64,000 nucleotides of DNA from Rhodeus uyekii (GCA_037043235.1 JAWRVZ010000024.1:6016501-6080500); one strand, 5' to 3'; positions 46,801-58,566 are shown, counted from the stretch's first letter. Notes: generated from the letters alone by a model not told the origin. Numbers and translations are program-made.

Positions 46801-48262
46801 ACCAGCAGCAGCAATATCAGCGACAGCAGCAGTAACACCAGCAGCAGCAATATCAGCGACAGCAGCAATAACACCAGCAACAGCAATAACAGTGGCAGCA
46901 GCAATATCAGTTACAGCAGCAATAACACCAGCAGCAGCAATATCAGAGACAGCAACAGTAACACCAGCAGCAGCAATAACACTAGCAGCAGCAATATCAG
47001 CGACAGCAGCATTAACACCAGAAGCAGCAATATCAGAGACAGCAGCAATAACACCAGCAACAGCAATAACAGTGGCAGCAGCAATATCAGTTACAGCAGC
47101 AATAACACCAGCAGCAGCAATATCAGAGACAGCAACAGTAACACCAGCAGCAGCAATAACACTAGCAGCAGCAATATCAGCGACAGCAGCAGTAACACCA
47201 GAAGCAGCAATATCAGCGACAGCAGCAGTAACACCAGAAGCAGCAATATCAGAGACAGCAGCAGTAACACCAGCAGCAGCAATAACATCGACAGCAGCAA
47301 TAACACCAGCAACAGCAATAACAGTGGCAGCAGCAATAACACCAGCAGCAGCAATATCAGAGACAGCAACAGTAACACCAGCAGCAGCAATAACACTAGC
47401 AGCAGCAATATCAGCGACAGCAGCATTAACACCAGAAGCAGCAATATCAGAGACAGCAGCAATAACACCAGCAACAGCAATAACAGTGGCAGCAGCAATA
47501 TCAGTTACAGCAGCAATAACACCAGCAGCAGCAATATCAGAGACAGCAACAGTAACACCAGCAGCAGCAATAACACTAGCAGCAGCAATATCAGCGACAG
47601 CAGCAGTAACACCAGAAGCAGCAATATCAGCGACAGCAGCAGTAACACCAGCAGCAGCAATATCAGCGACAGCAGCAGTAACACCAGCAGCAGCAATATC
47701 AGCGACAGCAGCAATAACACCAGCAACAGCAATAACAGTGGCAGCAGCAATATCAGTTACAGCAGCAATAACACCAGCAGCAGCAATATCAGAGACAGCA
47801 ACAGTAACACCAGCAGCAGCAATAACACTAGCAGCAGCAATATCAGCGACAGCAGCATTAACACCAGAAGCAGCAATATCAGAGACAGCAGCAATAACAC
47901 CAGCAACAGCAATAACAGTGGCAGCAGCAATATCAGTTACAGCAGCAATAACACCAGCAGCAGCAATATCAGAGACAGCAACAGTAACACCAGCAGCAGC
48001 AATAACACTAGCAGCAGCAATATCAGCGACAGCAGCAGTAACACCAGAAGCAGCAATATCAGCGACAGCAGCAGTAACACCAGAAGCAGCAATATCAGAG
48101 ACAGCAGCAGTAACACCAGCAGCAGCAATAACATCGACAGCAGCAATAACACCAGCAACAGCAATAACAGTGGCAGCAGCAATAACACCAGCAGCAGCAA
48201 TATCAGAGACAGCAACAGTAACACCAGCAGCAGCAATATCAGCGACAGCAGCAATAATAGAA
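43855..48262 (+). repeat. 4.4-kb tandem array, 18-bp unit (AGC/AAT/ACC type)
   Basis: Two main 18-bp units alternate irregularly: gcagcaataacaccagca and gcagcaatatcagcgaca, with point variants and occasional 15-bp forms. The left edge (43855-43990) is more degenerate. Since the units are multiples of 3 without stops, long frames stay open on both strands: 1564 residues plus (43721-48415, hexapeptides AAITPA/AAISAT), 1503 residues minus (AAVADI/AAAGVI) and 933 residues minus (Leu-rich). These are a consequence of composition. I do not call a gene, though see findings. Confidence 0.93.
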
Positions 48263-48620
48263 AAAAATAGAACCTTGAGGGACACCATATCCGAACCACA
48301 TCCGTGCATCCAAAGTTTATTCACTAATGTTGCCAGAGACCCTCATACTTTTCAAATAGGATTGAAACCATTTAAAAGTATTTCCCTGAATGCTCACCCA
48401 GTGCTCCAAATGTGAGATGAGAAGTCCTCAATGAGAAGTCCTCAATCATATCAAACGTTGAACTCAAATCTAGCTCTAACACAGCAGATTTGTCAAGAGT
48501 CAGTTAATTATAATTTACAACTTTTACCAGCCAGTGCTGTTTCTGTGGAATGGTATTTCCTAAAACCTGATTGGTTAACTTAAAAAATCTTGTTTTCATT
48601 CAGGAAACTGTAGTTAGTTA
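48250..48620 (-). mobile_element. Degenerate dispersed repeat
   Basis: Shares ttgagggacacca and ggtatttcctaaaacc with the copy at 3490-4140 and with the LINE-related copy at 17.6-18.3 kb. A short direct duplication, gagaagtcctcaat, occurs at 48419-48446. Confidence 0.45.
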
Positions 48621-48629
48621 AACTCTACT

Positions 48630-49685
48630 TAAAGATTTTAGACCTAAAAGAGTTTGAAGTGTTTAAAGTGATGAAAAATGTTGTAAAATAGCTAACATAA
48701 AACACATTAAAACAACCACAACAGACAGCGGAAGGCAGGCGACATATGCATTACAAATATCAAAGGTAAAATCTGGGAATCTTGATCTAGCTCAACATGC
48801 TACACTCTGCAGAGCCGGACATGAGGAATACAGATGGAAAATCATCACTTTTTGCCCCATTTGCAAAAGAGTTGGCAAGTTTAAGATGACTAATAAACTG
48901 TCTGAGTGTGGAAACAGTTCAACTCTCAGATAAATTGAAAACCTTACTTTAGCACTTAAAGTGCGTTCTTTTCCTTCCTGTGTTCTCAGGCACTGACTGC
49001 CAAAAAAGTGTTGAATGGTTGAAATTCTCAGGGAGGGAGGCTAGTTAACATCAGTAAACACAGCACTGTGATTAATTCATGGTTTTGGATCACTCAGTCA
49101 CAACTTTTTCAGATTGTTTATGATCAACTTGATTGATTTAAAAAAGTCCCACTAGAAGTTTAAATCAATCAAGCCGTATAATCTGAAGATCAAGATCTAG
49201 ACCAGTGCTCTTTTAATTTGAACTTTTATATCATCTGCTATCCGCACAAAGACTAACGTTTATGACAAACAAAATCTTGTGTAAATCAGTAACAATGAAC
49301 AACAAACTGTCAATTCACTTATTTCATGCATATCAGCTAATGCGACATCTATATTTTAACATAACATACTTCAATAACTGATAAATTAATGTAAACAATG
49401 TAAGACAATATTTATTGTCCTGCTGAGATCACAGTCCTGTGAATATCATTTAACTCTTAAAACAGCCTTGGAAATTTCACTCAACATTTGAAAACAGTCA
49501 GTGAAATCCATTTGAATGTGATCGGCTGATGTTACTGTGATCATTTGTCCTTTTTGAAGAAACATTTGACCCAAAAGCAATGCATTTTAATTATGTTATA
49601 TCCACTATGGAAGAACAGTTGTAGTTAGTTATTTACAAGCCGCTCTTGACCGCATTACAGTTCTGTACCACTTTACCAAAAGATT
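48630..49685. other. No gene seen
   Basis: AT-rich with short frames, and no recognised element. Confidence 0.45.
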
Positions 49686-49689
49686 TCAG

Positions 49690-49911
49690 TTATTTCAGGT
49701 ACTTATAGACGACAACTGCAAAGGAACTAAAACCCACAAAGACCCTGGCCAAGTGAATAAACATAGCAAACAACAGGATAAACACCACAAATGATGTCAG
49801 TGAATTCAGGTCAATAAAGCTAACTGCAGCAAAGGAACTAAAACCCACAACGACACTGACCAAGCAAATAAATATTGCAAAGACAAGGATAAAATTACTA
49901 TTTAATTCCAT
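49690..49911 (-). CDS. Possible small two-helix membrane protein (unrecognised)
   Basis: I do not recognise this gene. From the internal ATG at 49911 it gives 73 residues (MELNSNF...KYLK) with two hydrophobic stretches, FILVFAIFICLVSVVVGF and FVVFILLFAMFIHL, each followed by FSSFA. The two halves are an in-frame duplication with a 111-base (37-codon) period, visible in the DNA as well. The frame extends upstream to 50055, but that part looks random. It could be an exon of a membrane protein or a chance open frame in a small tandem duplication. No promoter, splice or polyadenylation context decides. Confidence 0.25.
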   Translation of the reverse strand: MELNSNFILVFAIFICLVSVVVGFSSFAAVSFIDLNSLTSFVVFILLFAMFIHLARVFVGFSSFAVVVYKYLK

Positions 49912-50506
49912 GTTATTTTGATTTTTTTTGCACCACAAATTATGATTTATTTTGTATGGAAAGCACATCCTCTCTTTCTCACACACATACAGTACAGACA
50001 CACACTCACACAGAAACACTGCTCTGAGGATTTTATCCGTAAAATAGTTTAGCAACTTTAAAGCTACATGACATTTCTCACTAGCGAGAAAATAACAACG
50101 TTGTTTTTGAAGCAGTGTAAACTTACAGTTAAAATCTGCTGTGCAACACTGTTGAGAGACAGAGATTCAGGTAATTCGCACACGATTAATCTCTGTCTCT
50201 GTCTAGCTGTATTAATAACTGCATCAATCTGCTTTCAGAGGCGCAAGCCTCCGTTACAAGCTCTTAAATTACGTTTTGGGATGAGCAATGGTGTGTGATG
50301 AGATATGCAAGAAATAAATCCTACACACAAGAGCATTTTAAGGACGAAACCCTGACAAATGTCTTGAAATACATAATCTCAACAATGTTTTGAAGTGTGA
50401 ACTGTAGTATAAGCAGAATAATTGACTCATCATTAAATGATTAGAAAATAATGAACACAATAATGCATTATTTTCTAATAACTCAATGAACCAAAGTGCA
50501 TTTTTA

Positions 50507-50630
<124 letters not shown>

Positions 50631-50639
50631 TAATTTAGA

Positions 50640-51950
50640 GAAATATGTTTTAGGATATTGCTGTCATTATAACATCTGGTGTGTCTTTGAGCCTTAAGGT
50701 ATATTTCAGTTTTCTTGGTTAAACAATACATTTCGTCTTGGTTCGCTTAGCATTTACACTGTCATTTTTAACACCAAACATAAAGACACAAAAACAAAAA
50801 GACACATGCACTGGAAATTTTTGATGCCTCTCAAATCTAACACTGCCATCTGAGGTCTCAGAGTCTTTGTATGTTCTGGTATTTATACCAGCTGAGAACT
50901 CACAAAGAGCTTAAAAATGTTTAAAGGAGTCAAAACAGCAGCAGGAATTTCTTTGTTGTACATAAAGATCTGCTGCAAGGAGAAGGTAGTTGTGATGCCT
51001 GTATGATGAGAAGGCGGCATGCTTCAACATTTGGATTCATTTTAGGATGCTTTCAGACTTGGTTCCAAGGCCTTGTCTGAAAGAGAGTTTGATTGCTCCC
51101 CCTCCCCGTGGAATGTGTTCACATGATATTATTTGTGTCTGAAGTGCTGTGGGTTGCATCATCCGAGCAGCAGCTGTGTGTCCCTGTTGCTTGGTGGTGT
51201 CGACGCTGGAGAAAGGGGCAAAATGAATAGCGTTTGCAATGCTCACCTCTCTTTTAAATTTAGGTTTTGTTTTCAAAGTACCGGCACATAACGGCACTTG
51301 CGTCCACTGCAGTTTTACTGCGAATGTTCAAAAGCATGCTGGAGTGAGTCAATTTCTGCTGAAGTCGAGCAAAAATTAGACATACAGAACATGTTCTCTG
51401 TGCTTGCAGTTAGTCAGTCAGGAAAGTGAGTGAGTGAGAACACACACAAATACACAGTGGTTCACGTCCGTGGTTTAGTACAATTGCTTTAACATCAACA
51501 GTGACTGCTCTGGCTGTGTTTTGGAGGAGGTGTGGCGTTGCAGATGGAGAGTGAAATCTTAAGCTTTCAAAGCCAGCTTGCTATTATTAGCCTTTCTGAA
51601 AATTGCCTTTGTCCACAGTTACAATAACTTGGGACAGTAGAAAGGTCTCTTTACTGACTCTGAAAACACCAGGAGAAAGACGTTTCGGGTCCCTGATCAC
51701 CTTCTTAACCGCCATAGTCCTGCTGCAGGAGGCTTGAGGGCTCCAGATGTGAACCGAGCGATAAACTGCAATGTCCATAATATGAGTCGCCTGAGACAAC
51801 ACCACAGGAAGACAAAAAGGACAGCGCCTCATTATTCAGTTTGTGTTCATCAAATGTCTGTGAAATATGTTTAGTTTTTGTCTACTTCTTTACAAAATAT
51901 GAGTCATTTGTAAATTATTTAGTTGCAAATGATTGGATTTCATAGATGAG
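50640..51950. other. No gene seen
   Basis: Mixed-composition sequence with short frames on both strands, no recognised domain or repeat. Confidence 0.4.
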
Positions 51951-51954
51951 TACA

Positions 51955-52672
51955 TGGCATGGTTGTTGCTGCCAGACGGGCCGGTCTGAGTATTTCGCAA
52001 TCTGCTCAGTTACTGGGATTTTCACGCACAACCATTTCTAGGGTTTACAAAGAATGGTGTGAAAAGGGAAAAGCATCCAGTATGTGGCAGTCCTGTGGGA
52101 GAAAAAACCTTATTGATGCTAGAGGTCAGAGGTCATGGGCGACTGATTCAAGCTGATAGAAGAGCAACTTTGCCTGAAAAAACCACTCGCTACAACCGAG
52201 GTTTGCAGCAAAGCATTTGTGAAGCCACAACACACACAACCTTGAGGCGGATGGGCTGCAACAGCAGAACACCCCACCGGGTACCACTCATCTCCACTAC
52301 AAATAGGAAAAAGAGGCACAATTTGGATGAGCTCATTAAAACTGGACAGTTGAAGAATGGAAAAATGTTGTCTGGTCTGATGAGTCTCAATTTCTGTTGA
52401 GACATTCAGATGGTAGAGTCAAAATTTGGCGTAAACAGAATGAGAACATGGATCCATCATGCCTTGTTACCACTGTGCAGGCTGGTGGTGGTGGTGTAAT
52501 GGTGTGGGGGATGTTTTCTTGGCACACTTTAGGCCCCTTAGTGCCAATTGGACATTGTTTAAATGCCACGGCCTACCTGAGCATTGTTTCTGACCATGTC
52601 CATCCCTTCATGACCACCATGAACCCATCCTTTGATGCTGCTTCCAGCAGGATAATGCACCATGTCACAAAG
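51955..52672 (+). pseudogene. Tc1/mariner transposase fragment, both ends missing
   Basis: Same family as 29475-30420. It starts inside the DNA-binding part (VVAARRAGLSISQSAQLLGFSRTTISRVYKEW, helix-turn-helix) and continues, with frameshifts, through ICEATTHTTLRRMG and the catalytic region (RIWRKQNENMDP, VMVWGMFSWHTLGPL). It stops within the QQDNAPCH region (about 52670). No terminal repeat is present on either side. Confidence 0.9.
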
Positions 52673-52779
52673 AAATTTGAAGAAAGAAATCAAATTGTAG
52701 GACAATGTAGGAGCAGCCCTAATGTTATTAGGAAGGCTGTTCCATAGAATATATTATTTCAACTCCATCTATTTTGATA

Positions 52780-53136
52780 TAGCTAAGTTTCAAGTCTTGC
52801 GTTTAAAAGTAGCTCAAAATGCAGCAGCAGGGTTTTTGAAAGGTGATAGAAAATTGTCTCACATTACTCCTCTTTTGAAGGAACTACATTGACTACCAGT
52901 TAGTTACAGAATTGATTTTAAAATCTTACTCCTTGTCTATAAATCCTTACGTAATTCAGCTCCGAGCTATTTGGCAAATGTTCTTGCCTTATATTGCCTC
53001 ACGTAATTTAAGATCTGGAGATCAAAACATGTTACAAATCCCCAGAGTTCATCTGAAGTGCCGAGGTCATAAAGCATTCTCAGTGGCTGGTCCTATTCTA
53101 TGGTACAGCCTTCCCAATAACATTAGAAAAAAATAA
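52780..53136 (+). pseudogene. LINE RT C-terminal fragment, another family
   Basis: Reading across frames gives pieces typical of the end of fish LINE polyproteins: CSKCSSRVFER-like sequence, LKELHWLPVSYRI-like sequence, YKSL, then LRSGDQNMLQIPRVHLKC and AFSVAGPILWYSLPNNIRK in the frame 52912-53136. Frameshifted and truncated. Confidence 0.65.
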
Positions 53137-53139
53137 CTG

Positions 53140-53770
53140 GTTTTAACCCAGTTATTTCTATCTTTTGCTGTAGTGTGTCAGTAGGAAATATTAGTTTACA
53201 TTTCAAAGCATCGCTTTTAGTATTACTTGATATTTTTGTCTGCACAAGTAGTCTGACAGCAGCCGGTGCTGCACATGGAGATCTGATCTCTCCATCATCC
53301 AGTCTGTCCGGGATTACATGAACAAACAAACTGAGACAGACTAAATCCAGAAGAACTGTAGCAACGTCTGCAAGATACTTGAAGAAACCTTTCTCTAAAG
53401 CTCTGTGAAGAACGATGTGAATGTTTACAGAGGACAAAAGCTGTTTTAATGCAAAAGATGAAAATCTATTTATGACGTTATTTTTGAAAGCATCTTCACT
53501 TTACAGCATTTGCCTAAAACCTTTCACAAGACTATAGATTAGCAGAAAGGTTTCCTAAAATGTAAATATATGTAAAAGAAAAATATATATATTTCTAAGT
53601 GCTTGTCACACTGATGTCAAGGCTGTGAGGGAATTGAAATATCAAAGGCTGATTAAGATAAATGAAATGCCATATGATAATATCCTGAGAGGTTTGTTAA
53701 GAGTAACTGTAATGATTTCACTACACCAGCAGATGGAGGCAGAGTGGTTATAAAATACCGTTACCATATC
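53140..53770. other. No gene seen
   Basis: No supported frame. 53240-53400 (cagccggtgctgcacatgga and following) may be another old repeat, which I cannot assign. Confidence 0.4.
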
Positions 53771-53858
53771 CATCATACACTGTAAAAAAAAATCCTAATT
53801 TTACAGATTTTTTTTTACAGTATTTCTTTGTAAATCTAAATTATGTTTAAAACTATGT

Positions 53859-54350
53859 AAAATTACAATAAATATCAGTAAATTAACAACTTGACTGTTA
53901 TTTTAAGGATTATATCATTAATGACAAATTACAGTAATTCTTATTTTTTATACAGAAAATTACTGTATTATTTATACAGTATTTTTCTATTTTTATACAT
54001 TACGTACAAATTCATGTAAAATTACAATAAATATCAGTAAATTAACAACTTGACTGTTATTTTAAGGATTATATCATTAAATGAAAAATTACAGTAATTC
54101 TATTTTTTTATACAGAAAATTACTGTATTATTTATACAGTATTTTTCTATTTTTATACATTACGTACAAATTCATGTAAAATTACAACCAATATATGTAA
54201 TAATTAACAATTTGACCATTATTTTAAGGATTATATCATTAATGACAAATTACAGTAATTTCCAGTTTTAATACAGGAAAATTACCTTATTATTATCTTT
54301 TCTGTTTTCATTCAATACATACAAATCCATGTAAAATTACGAACAATATA
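53859..54350. repeat. Tandem repeat, ~160-bp unit, about three copies
   Basis: Units start near 53859, 54017 and 54181 (tacaataaatatcagtaaat). The first two are nearly identical; the third is diverged. Confidence 0.88.
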
Positions 54351-54498
54351 TGTAAATTAATACATTGTTTTATTTATACCATATTTTTCTGTAAATGAAT
54401 AATTCTAGCCTACTTCTAGAAAATGAAAATCCAAGAATGTGCATCAGATGTGTTCTTAAGAAGCCACAGTAAACTTTATTGTTTATATATGTAAAACT

Positions 54499-54917
54499 CC
54501 TGTAAGGGAGTGATATATGTTGATTATAAATCACACTCAGTCACCCGCGATGTTCATTCATTTAACCTTATAACGTGAATACAACAGAAACAGACACATA
54601 CACAAATTATATACAACTAGTACATAGCTTTACACTTAGCAGAAACAACGAGTAACGAAAGCATTAAAGCACATATAACAAACACTTCCTGTGTGGTGCG
54701 GTATCGCGCGCGCTATCGCGGTACATTTGAGTTAACTGAACACGTTGATACTGAAAACACTTAACCCGCACAACACTCGAATATGCTAGACAAAACACTC
54801 ATGACACTCAAACCTGTCTTTCCAACCGTGCATACCTGTAAGGGAGTGATATATGTTGATTATAAATCACACTCAGTCACCCGCATGTTCATTCACTTAA
54901 CTTTATAACGTGAATGA
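54499..54917 (+). repeat. Pair of ~82-bp direct repeats
   Basis: 54499-54580 and 54834-54917 share cctgtaagggagtgatatat through ttataacgtgaat with few changes, 335 bases apart. They may be the edge of a retroelement; no coding part is seen. Confidence 0.75.
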
Positions 54918-55699
54918 AGTCTCTCGCGAGAACTCCCTTCATCCCGCCACGCAGCGACGTGCACGTCACACGTACAACCAATCACAAAATTATGAACTTG
55001 AAATGAATAACCTATTCTAGAACACAATATATTTACAACCAATATTCATATCAAAGAACAACGAACAAACAACAAAAAACAATCACATACAAATAAATCA
55101 AACTCAATTATTTACACATATCACATATACATTTGATGAACACTAAGTTTTATGCATTAGCTTACCTAACCCTAACCCTAAAAGCCTGACAATGTCAATG
55201 CCAAATACTTTTAAATATTGTGGTATTCTGACATGTTTCTAACTGACACATCTTCTACTCATAAAGATCAGGACTTACAAGTTTACCACTCATATTTACA
55301 GCATTGTGGTGCTTAATAACCTTAACCCCAAACCCAGGCCTGGTCTCACAGACAGGGTTAAGACTAAGCTAGGATTAGCCCTTAGTTCAATCAAGACATT
55401 TAAGTATCTTTAATATACGGCTAAAATAAAATAATAATAATAATAATAAGACACATTTGTTACATAAATGAATTGCCTCAGCCACAAAAGTAAGTTTATA
55501 ATGATTTGTTGAACATCAAATTGTCCTAAAACGCTGCCACAGGGGCAACCACTCAAAGTCTGTCTAAAAAGTCTGTCTCATGAGACTATACCATGATTAA
55601 AATGAAACTGAAGTTTTTGTCCTAAAATAACAAGGCTGCAAAAGATCAAATGCAGACGAGAAGTCCACAAACAAAAAGCCATGCAAAAGCCCAAGCTGT

Positions 55700-56135
55700 T
55701 TTTATGCTCAAAGTTGATGTGTTAGAAGCAGGAAAAATGGGCAAGCGTAAGGATTAACAGATGAGCTACTGGAGCTCAAACTGCTCAAGAAGTTAATGCT
55801 GGTTCTGATAGAAAGGGGTCAGAATACACAGAGCTTCTCAGTTTGTTGCATATGGGGCGGCATAGCCGCTGACCAGTCAGGGTGTCCATGCGGACTCCTG
55901 TTCACCGCCAAAAGTGCCAACAGTGGGCACGTGAGCATCAGAACTGGACCACGGAGCACAGATTCCGATGAATCATATTTTCTTTTGCATCATGGTGGCC
56001 AGGTGCGTGTGCATTGCTTACAAGACTTAAAGGATCTGTTGCTAACATATTGGGGGTCAGGGATTTTTTTTTACCAGCAAAAGGGGGACCAACACAATAT
56101 TAGGAAGGTCATAATATTTATGCCTGATTATGCAA
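55700..56135 (+). pseudogene. Tc1-like transposase fragment, second family
   Basis: It carries the N-terminal start (gaaaaatgggcaagcgtaag), then after a deletion the middle of a Tc1-type transposase (EEVNAGSDRKVS-like, MGRHSR-like, RRQWAREHQNW-like pieces across frames, within 55796-56110). It ends at a gtcataatatttatgcctga segment like that family's 3' end. Several frameshifts; dead. Confidence 0.7.
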
Positions 56136-56539
56136 TGTTAGCAAACAAGTGTTGCTTTGGACAGAAGATTAAACCTAAACCAACAGGTTGTGTAACAGTG
56201 GCACACAGTAAAAGTGAAAATGAGAGTTGACATTATTAGGCAGAGTATTTCTAAAGGAAATGTCAGGTAAATAAATTGTATAATTTATAATAAATAAAAT
56301 ACAATAATACAATTTATAATTGTATAATACAATAAAGTTTTATTGCAGTGCATGATTGCCATATATATTACCATTTTATTACCATATATATAATGCACTG
56401 CAATAAAAAAAACAATATATAATATATACTCAATATATACACATATATATGTGCAATAAAAACCCAATTTAAACAATTATTTAATACAACAGCCTACAAA
56501 TGCCACATTAGGCTATTGTATGTCTGTGTTGCTTTGAGC

Positions 56540-56830
56540 ATGATTGGTTATGCTGAGTTTCATCCAGGAATCTGGCCAATGACAAATGTGCGCGCCTTCT
56601 GCAGCGTGCGCGCCTTTTTTCAAATTTGAATCCGTTTGTTGGAAAGCGAGTGTGCGCGCGCGCGCGCGCGCCTATCTGTCTGTGTGCGTTGCAGCTCGCC
56701 ATCTGCAGTGCACAGTACTACTTCAGCTCGGTTTTGCATGGATTATTACATTGATTATTTTACGTCGGACTGCAAAATTTTATATTTTAGGCAAATTTAA
56801 GTTGCGGATTGTTAATTGTGAACAAACAAG
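56540..56830 (+). promoter_or_regulatory. Promoter-like CpG segment with CCAAT boxes and CHR-like site
   Basis: An inverted CCAAT (gattggtt, about 56542), a direct CCAAT (ggccaatgac, about 56573), GC-alternating CpG-rich DNA (56588-56672) and a TTTGAA site (about 56622) stand out from the AT-rich surroundings. CCAAT plus a TTTGAA (CHR) element is the pattern of cell-cycle promoters. Function is inference. Confidence 0.35.
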
Positions 56831-56835
56831 AAAAA

Positions 56836-56892
56836 ATGCAATATGGCCAACGACTTTTACCAACGCGTAACGTTACCGGACAACTACAGAAG
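56836..56892 (+). CDS. Exon-like piece 1 (unrecognised)
   Basis: Runs from ATG to a consensus splice donor (cagaag|gtaagtt, exon end 56892). Two starts are possible: ATG 56836 (MQYGQRLLPTRN...) or ATG 56843 (MANDFYQRVTLPDNYRR). The second is in phase with the next piece without a stop. I recognise no family. Confidence 0.25.
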
Positions 56893-57163
56893 GTAAGTTA
56901 AATAATTTAGCTTTTATTAAAAAAATATAGTCTGCTACATTGTGATGTAATGTGTTTAAGTAATAATCTAATCCCGATAACGACATTACATAGTTCAATG
57001 TATTAGCTAACATTAACGTTACTGTGTGTTGTTAGCATGTGTTAATATTGTAAACTAAGATTAAGACAAAAAAAAATCTATATAAGAGCTTTGTAAATGA
57101 GTGAACTGAGAACGGAGTCTTGTACAAGCTCTTTTGAAAATCCCTGTTAGTAAGTAAATGGCT

Positions 57164-57165
<2 letters not shown>

Positions 57166-57192
<27 letters not shown>
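57166..57192 (+). repeat. (TG)n microsatellite
   Basis: About 13 TG units just before the acceptor-like site at 57205-57206. Confidence 0.85.
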
Positions 57193-57198
<6 letters not shown>

Positions 57199-57206
57199 CA
57201 TTTTAG

Positions 57207-57241
57207 GAAGAAAAAATCCAGCCACATGATCTTCAGGAGCG
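57207..57241 (+). CDS. Exon-like piece 2 (unrecognised)
   Basis: A 35-base segment between acattttag and gtgagtatt, both good splice consensus. Joined in phase from the ATG at 56843 it reads KKKSSHMIFRS. Downstream is repeat DNA, so any further exons would lie past 58.6 kb. Confidence 0.22.
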
Positions 57242-57252
57242 GTGAGTATTGA

Positions 57253-57931
57253 CATACTAACATTAGGAAAGCTGAATTTTCAGCATCATTACTCCAGTCT
57301 TTAGTGTCACATGATCCTTCAGAAATCATTCTGATATGCTGATGTGCTGCTTAAGAAACATTTACTATTATTATTAATGTTGAAAACAGCTTGTAACGCG
57401 TTTATTCTCTAGGAGAGGCCGGATAGCTCGCCTAAACGTAGAGTGAAGAACTAAGACACAAATATCAGTTCTGATATTCCACATGAGGGGTCCTTTATTA
57501 ACAGGAACTGTCCATTCTACACACACCGGGGCAGTTGACAATCGCGTTACTAAACAACAACAAAACAATAGTAAGAGCAACATAAATGAAAATTGTGTGA
57601 AAAACCTCACTCCACATACATGCGATGCTTCCCTGCTTGCGCTCTGTTCGAACGACCTCATTACTGCTCTTGAGAGTGAAAAAGCACTCCGCCAGAGTCC
57701 GCCTTAAAGGAGCAGTACCCACTATAACTCGTTACAAGCTGTGTACATTTTTTTCAGGATTATTTAATGAATAAAAAGTTCAAAAGAACAGCATTTATCT
57801 GAAAAATAAAGCTTTTGCAACATTATAAATATCTATAGTGTCACTTTAATGCATCCTTGCTGAAAAAGTTTATGAATTTCTTTCCCAAAAAAACAAAATC
57901 TTACCAACCCAAAACTTTTGAACGGTATACA
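57253..57931 (+). mobile_element. Common fish MITE, split by a solo LTR
   Basis: 57253-57391 and 57737-57931 are the two halves of one copy (catcattactccagtcttta ... ccaaaacttttgaacggta). The copy at 57932-58340 is inverted relative to it, and 58351-58566 is a third, partial copy. Confidence 0.75.
57392..57736 (-). mobile_element. Solo LTR, 345 bp, with AGCT target duplication
   Basis: Ends TGTAACGCG and CTCGTTACA; flanked by AGCT at 57388-57391 and 57737-57740. On the minus strand it has gttaataaagg, a polyadenylation signal, in its second half. It interrupts a MITE, and the MITE reads continuously when the LTR is left out. Confidence 0.85.
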
Positions 57932-58340
57932 ATGTCACAAAAGCTTTCTATTTCAGATAAATACTGTTCTTTTGAACTTTCTATTTATCAAAGAATCATA
58001 AAAAGAACTGTTTTCAACATTGATAATAGATAATCATAAATGTTTCTTGAGCAGCAAATCCTCATATCAGAATGATTTCTGAAGGATCATGTGACACTGA
58101 AGGCTGGAGTAATGATGCTGGAAATTCAGCTTTGCATCAGAGGAATAAATTACATTTTAAAATATATTCAAATAGAAAACAGTTAATATGCATTTTAATT
58201 ATATTTCACAATATTACAGCTTATTTTCTTTTTTTTTTCTTTATAATTTAATAGCATAAATGCAGCCTTGGTGAGCAGAAGTGACATCTTTAAAAACATA
58301 CAAAAATATTACTGTTCTAAAACATTTGACCGGTAGTGTA
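57932..58340 (-). mobile_element. Common fish MITE, inverted copy
   Basis: Contains the reverse complement of the family's end (aaaacatttgaccggtagtg) and shares tgaaggatcatgtgacactg with the copy at 57253, inverted. Confidence 0.75.
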
Positions 58341-58350
58341 CACACACACA

Positions 58351-58566
58351 CACTGTTCAAAAGTTTGGGATCATAAGATTTTTTATGTTTTTAAAAGAAG
58401 TTTCGTCTGCTCACCTGCAAGGCTGCATTTATTTAATTACTCATACTAACAGTAATAATGTGAAATAATATTACAATTTAAAATAACTTTTCTATTTGAA
58501 AATATTTAAAAATGTAATTCATTCTTGTTAGCAAAGGTGAATTTTCAGCATCATTACTCCAGTCAT
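58351..58566 (+). mobile_element. Common fish MITE, partial copy
   Basis: Starts cactgttcaaaagtttggga and ends in tcagcatcattactccagtc, the inner block of the same family. Confidence 0.7.

Noticed and set aside
44103..46904. 933-residue Leu-rich minus-strand frame
   Set aside because: Another reading of the same tandem array.
43721..48415. 1564-residue plus-strand frame as a real gene
   Set aside because: It follows from an 18-bp stop-free unit and is matched by frames of similar length on the other strand. No splice, promoter or conserved non-repeat domain supports it; kept only as a finding.
55164..55183. Telomere-like cctaaccctaacccta
   Set aside because: Too short (under three units) to call an interstitial telomeric array; a similar short stretch at about 40240-40258 is equally weak.
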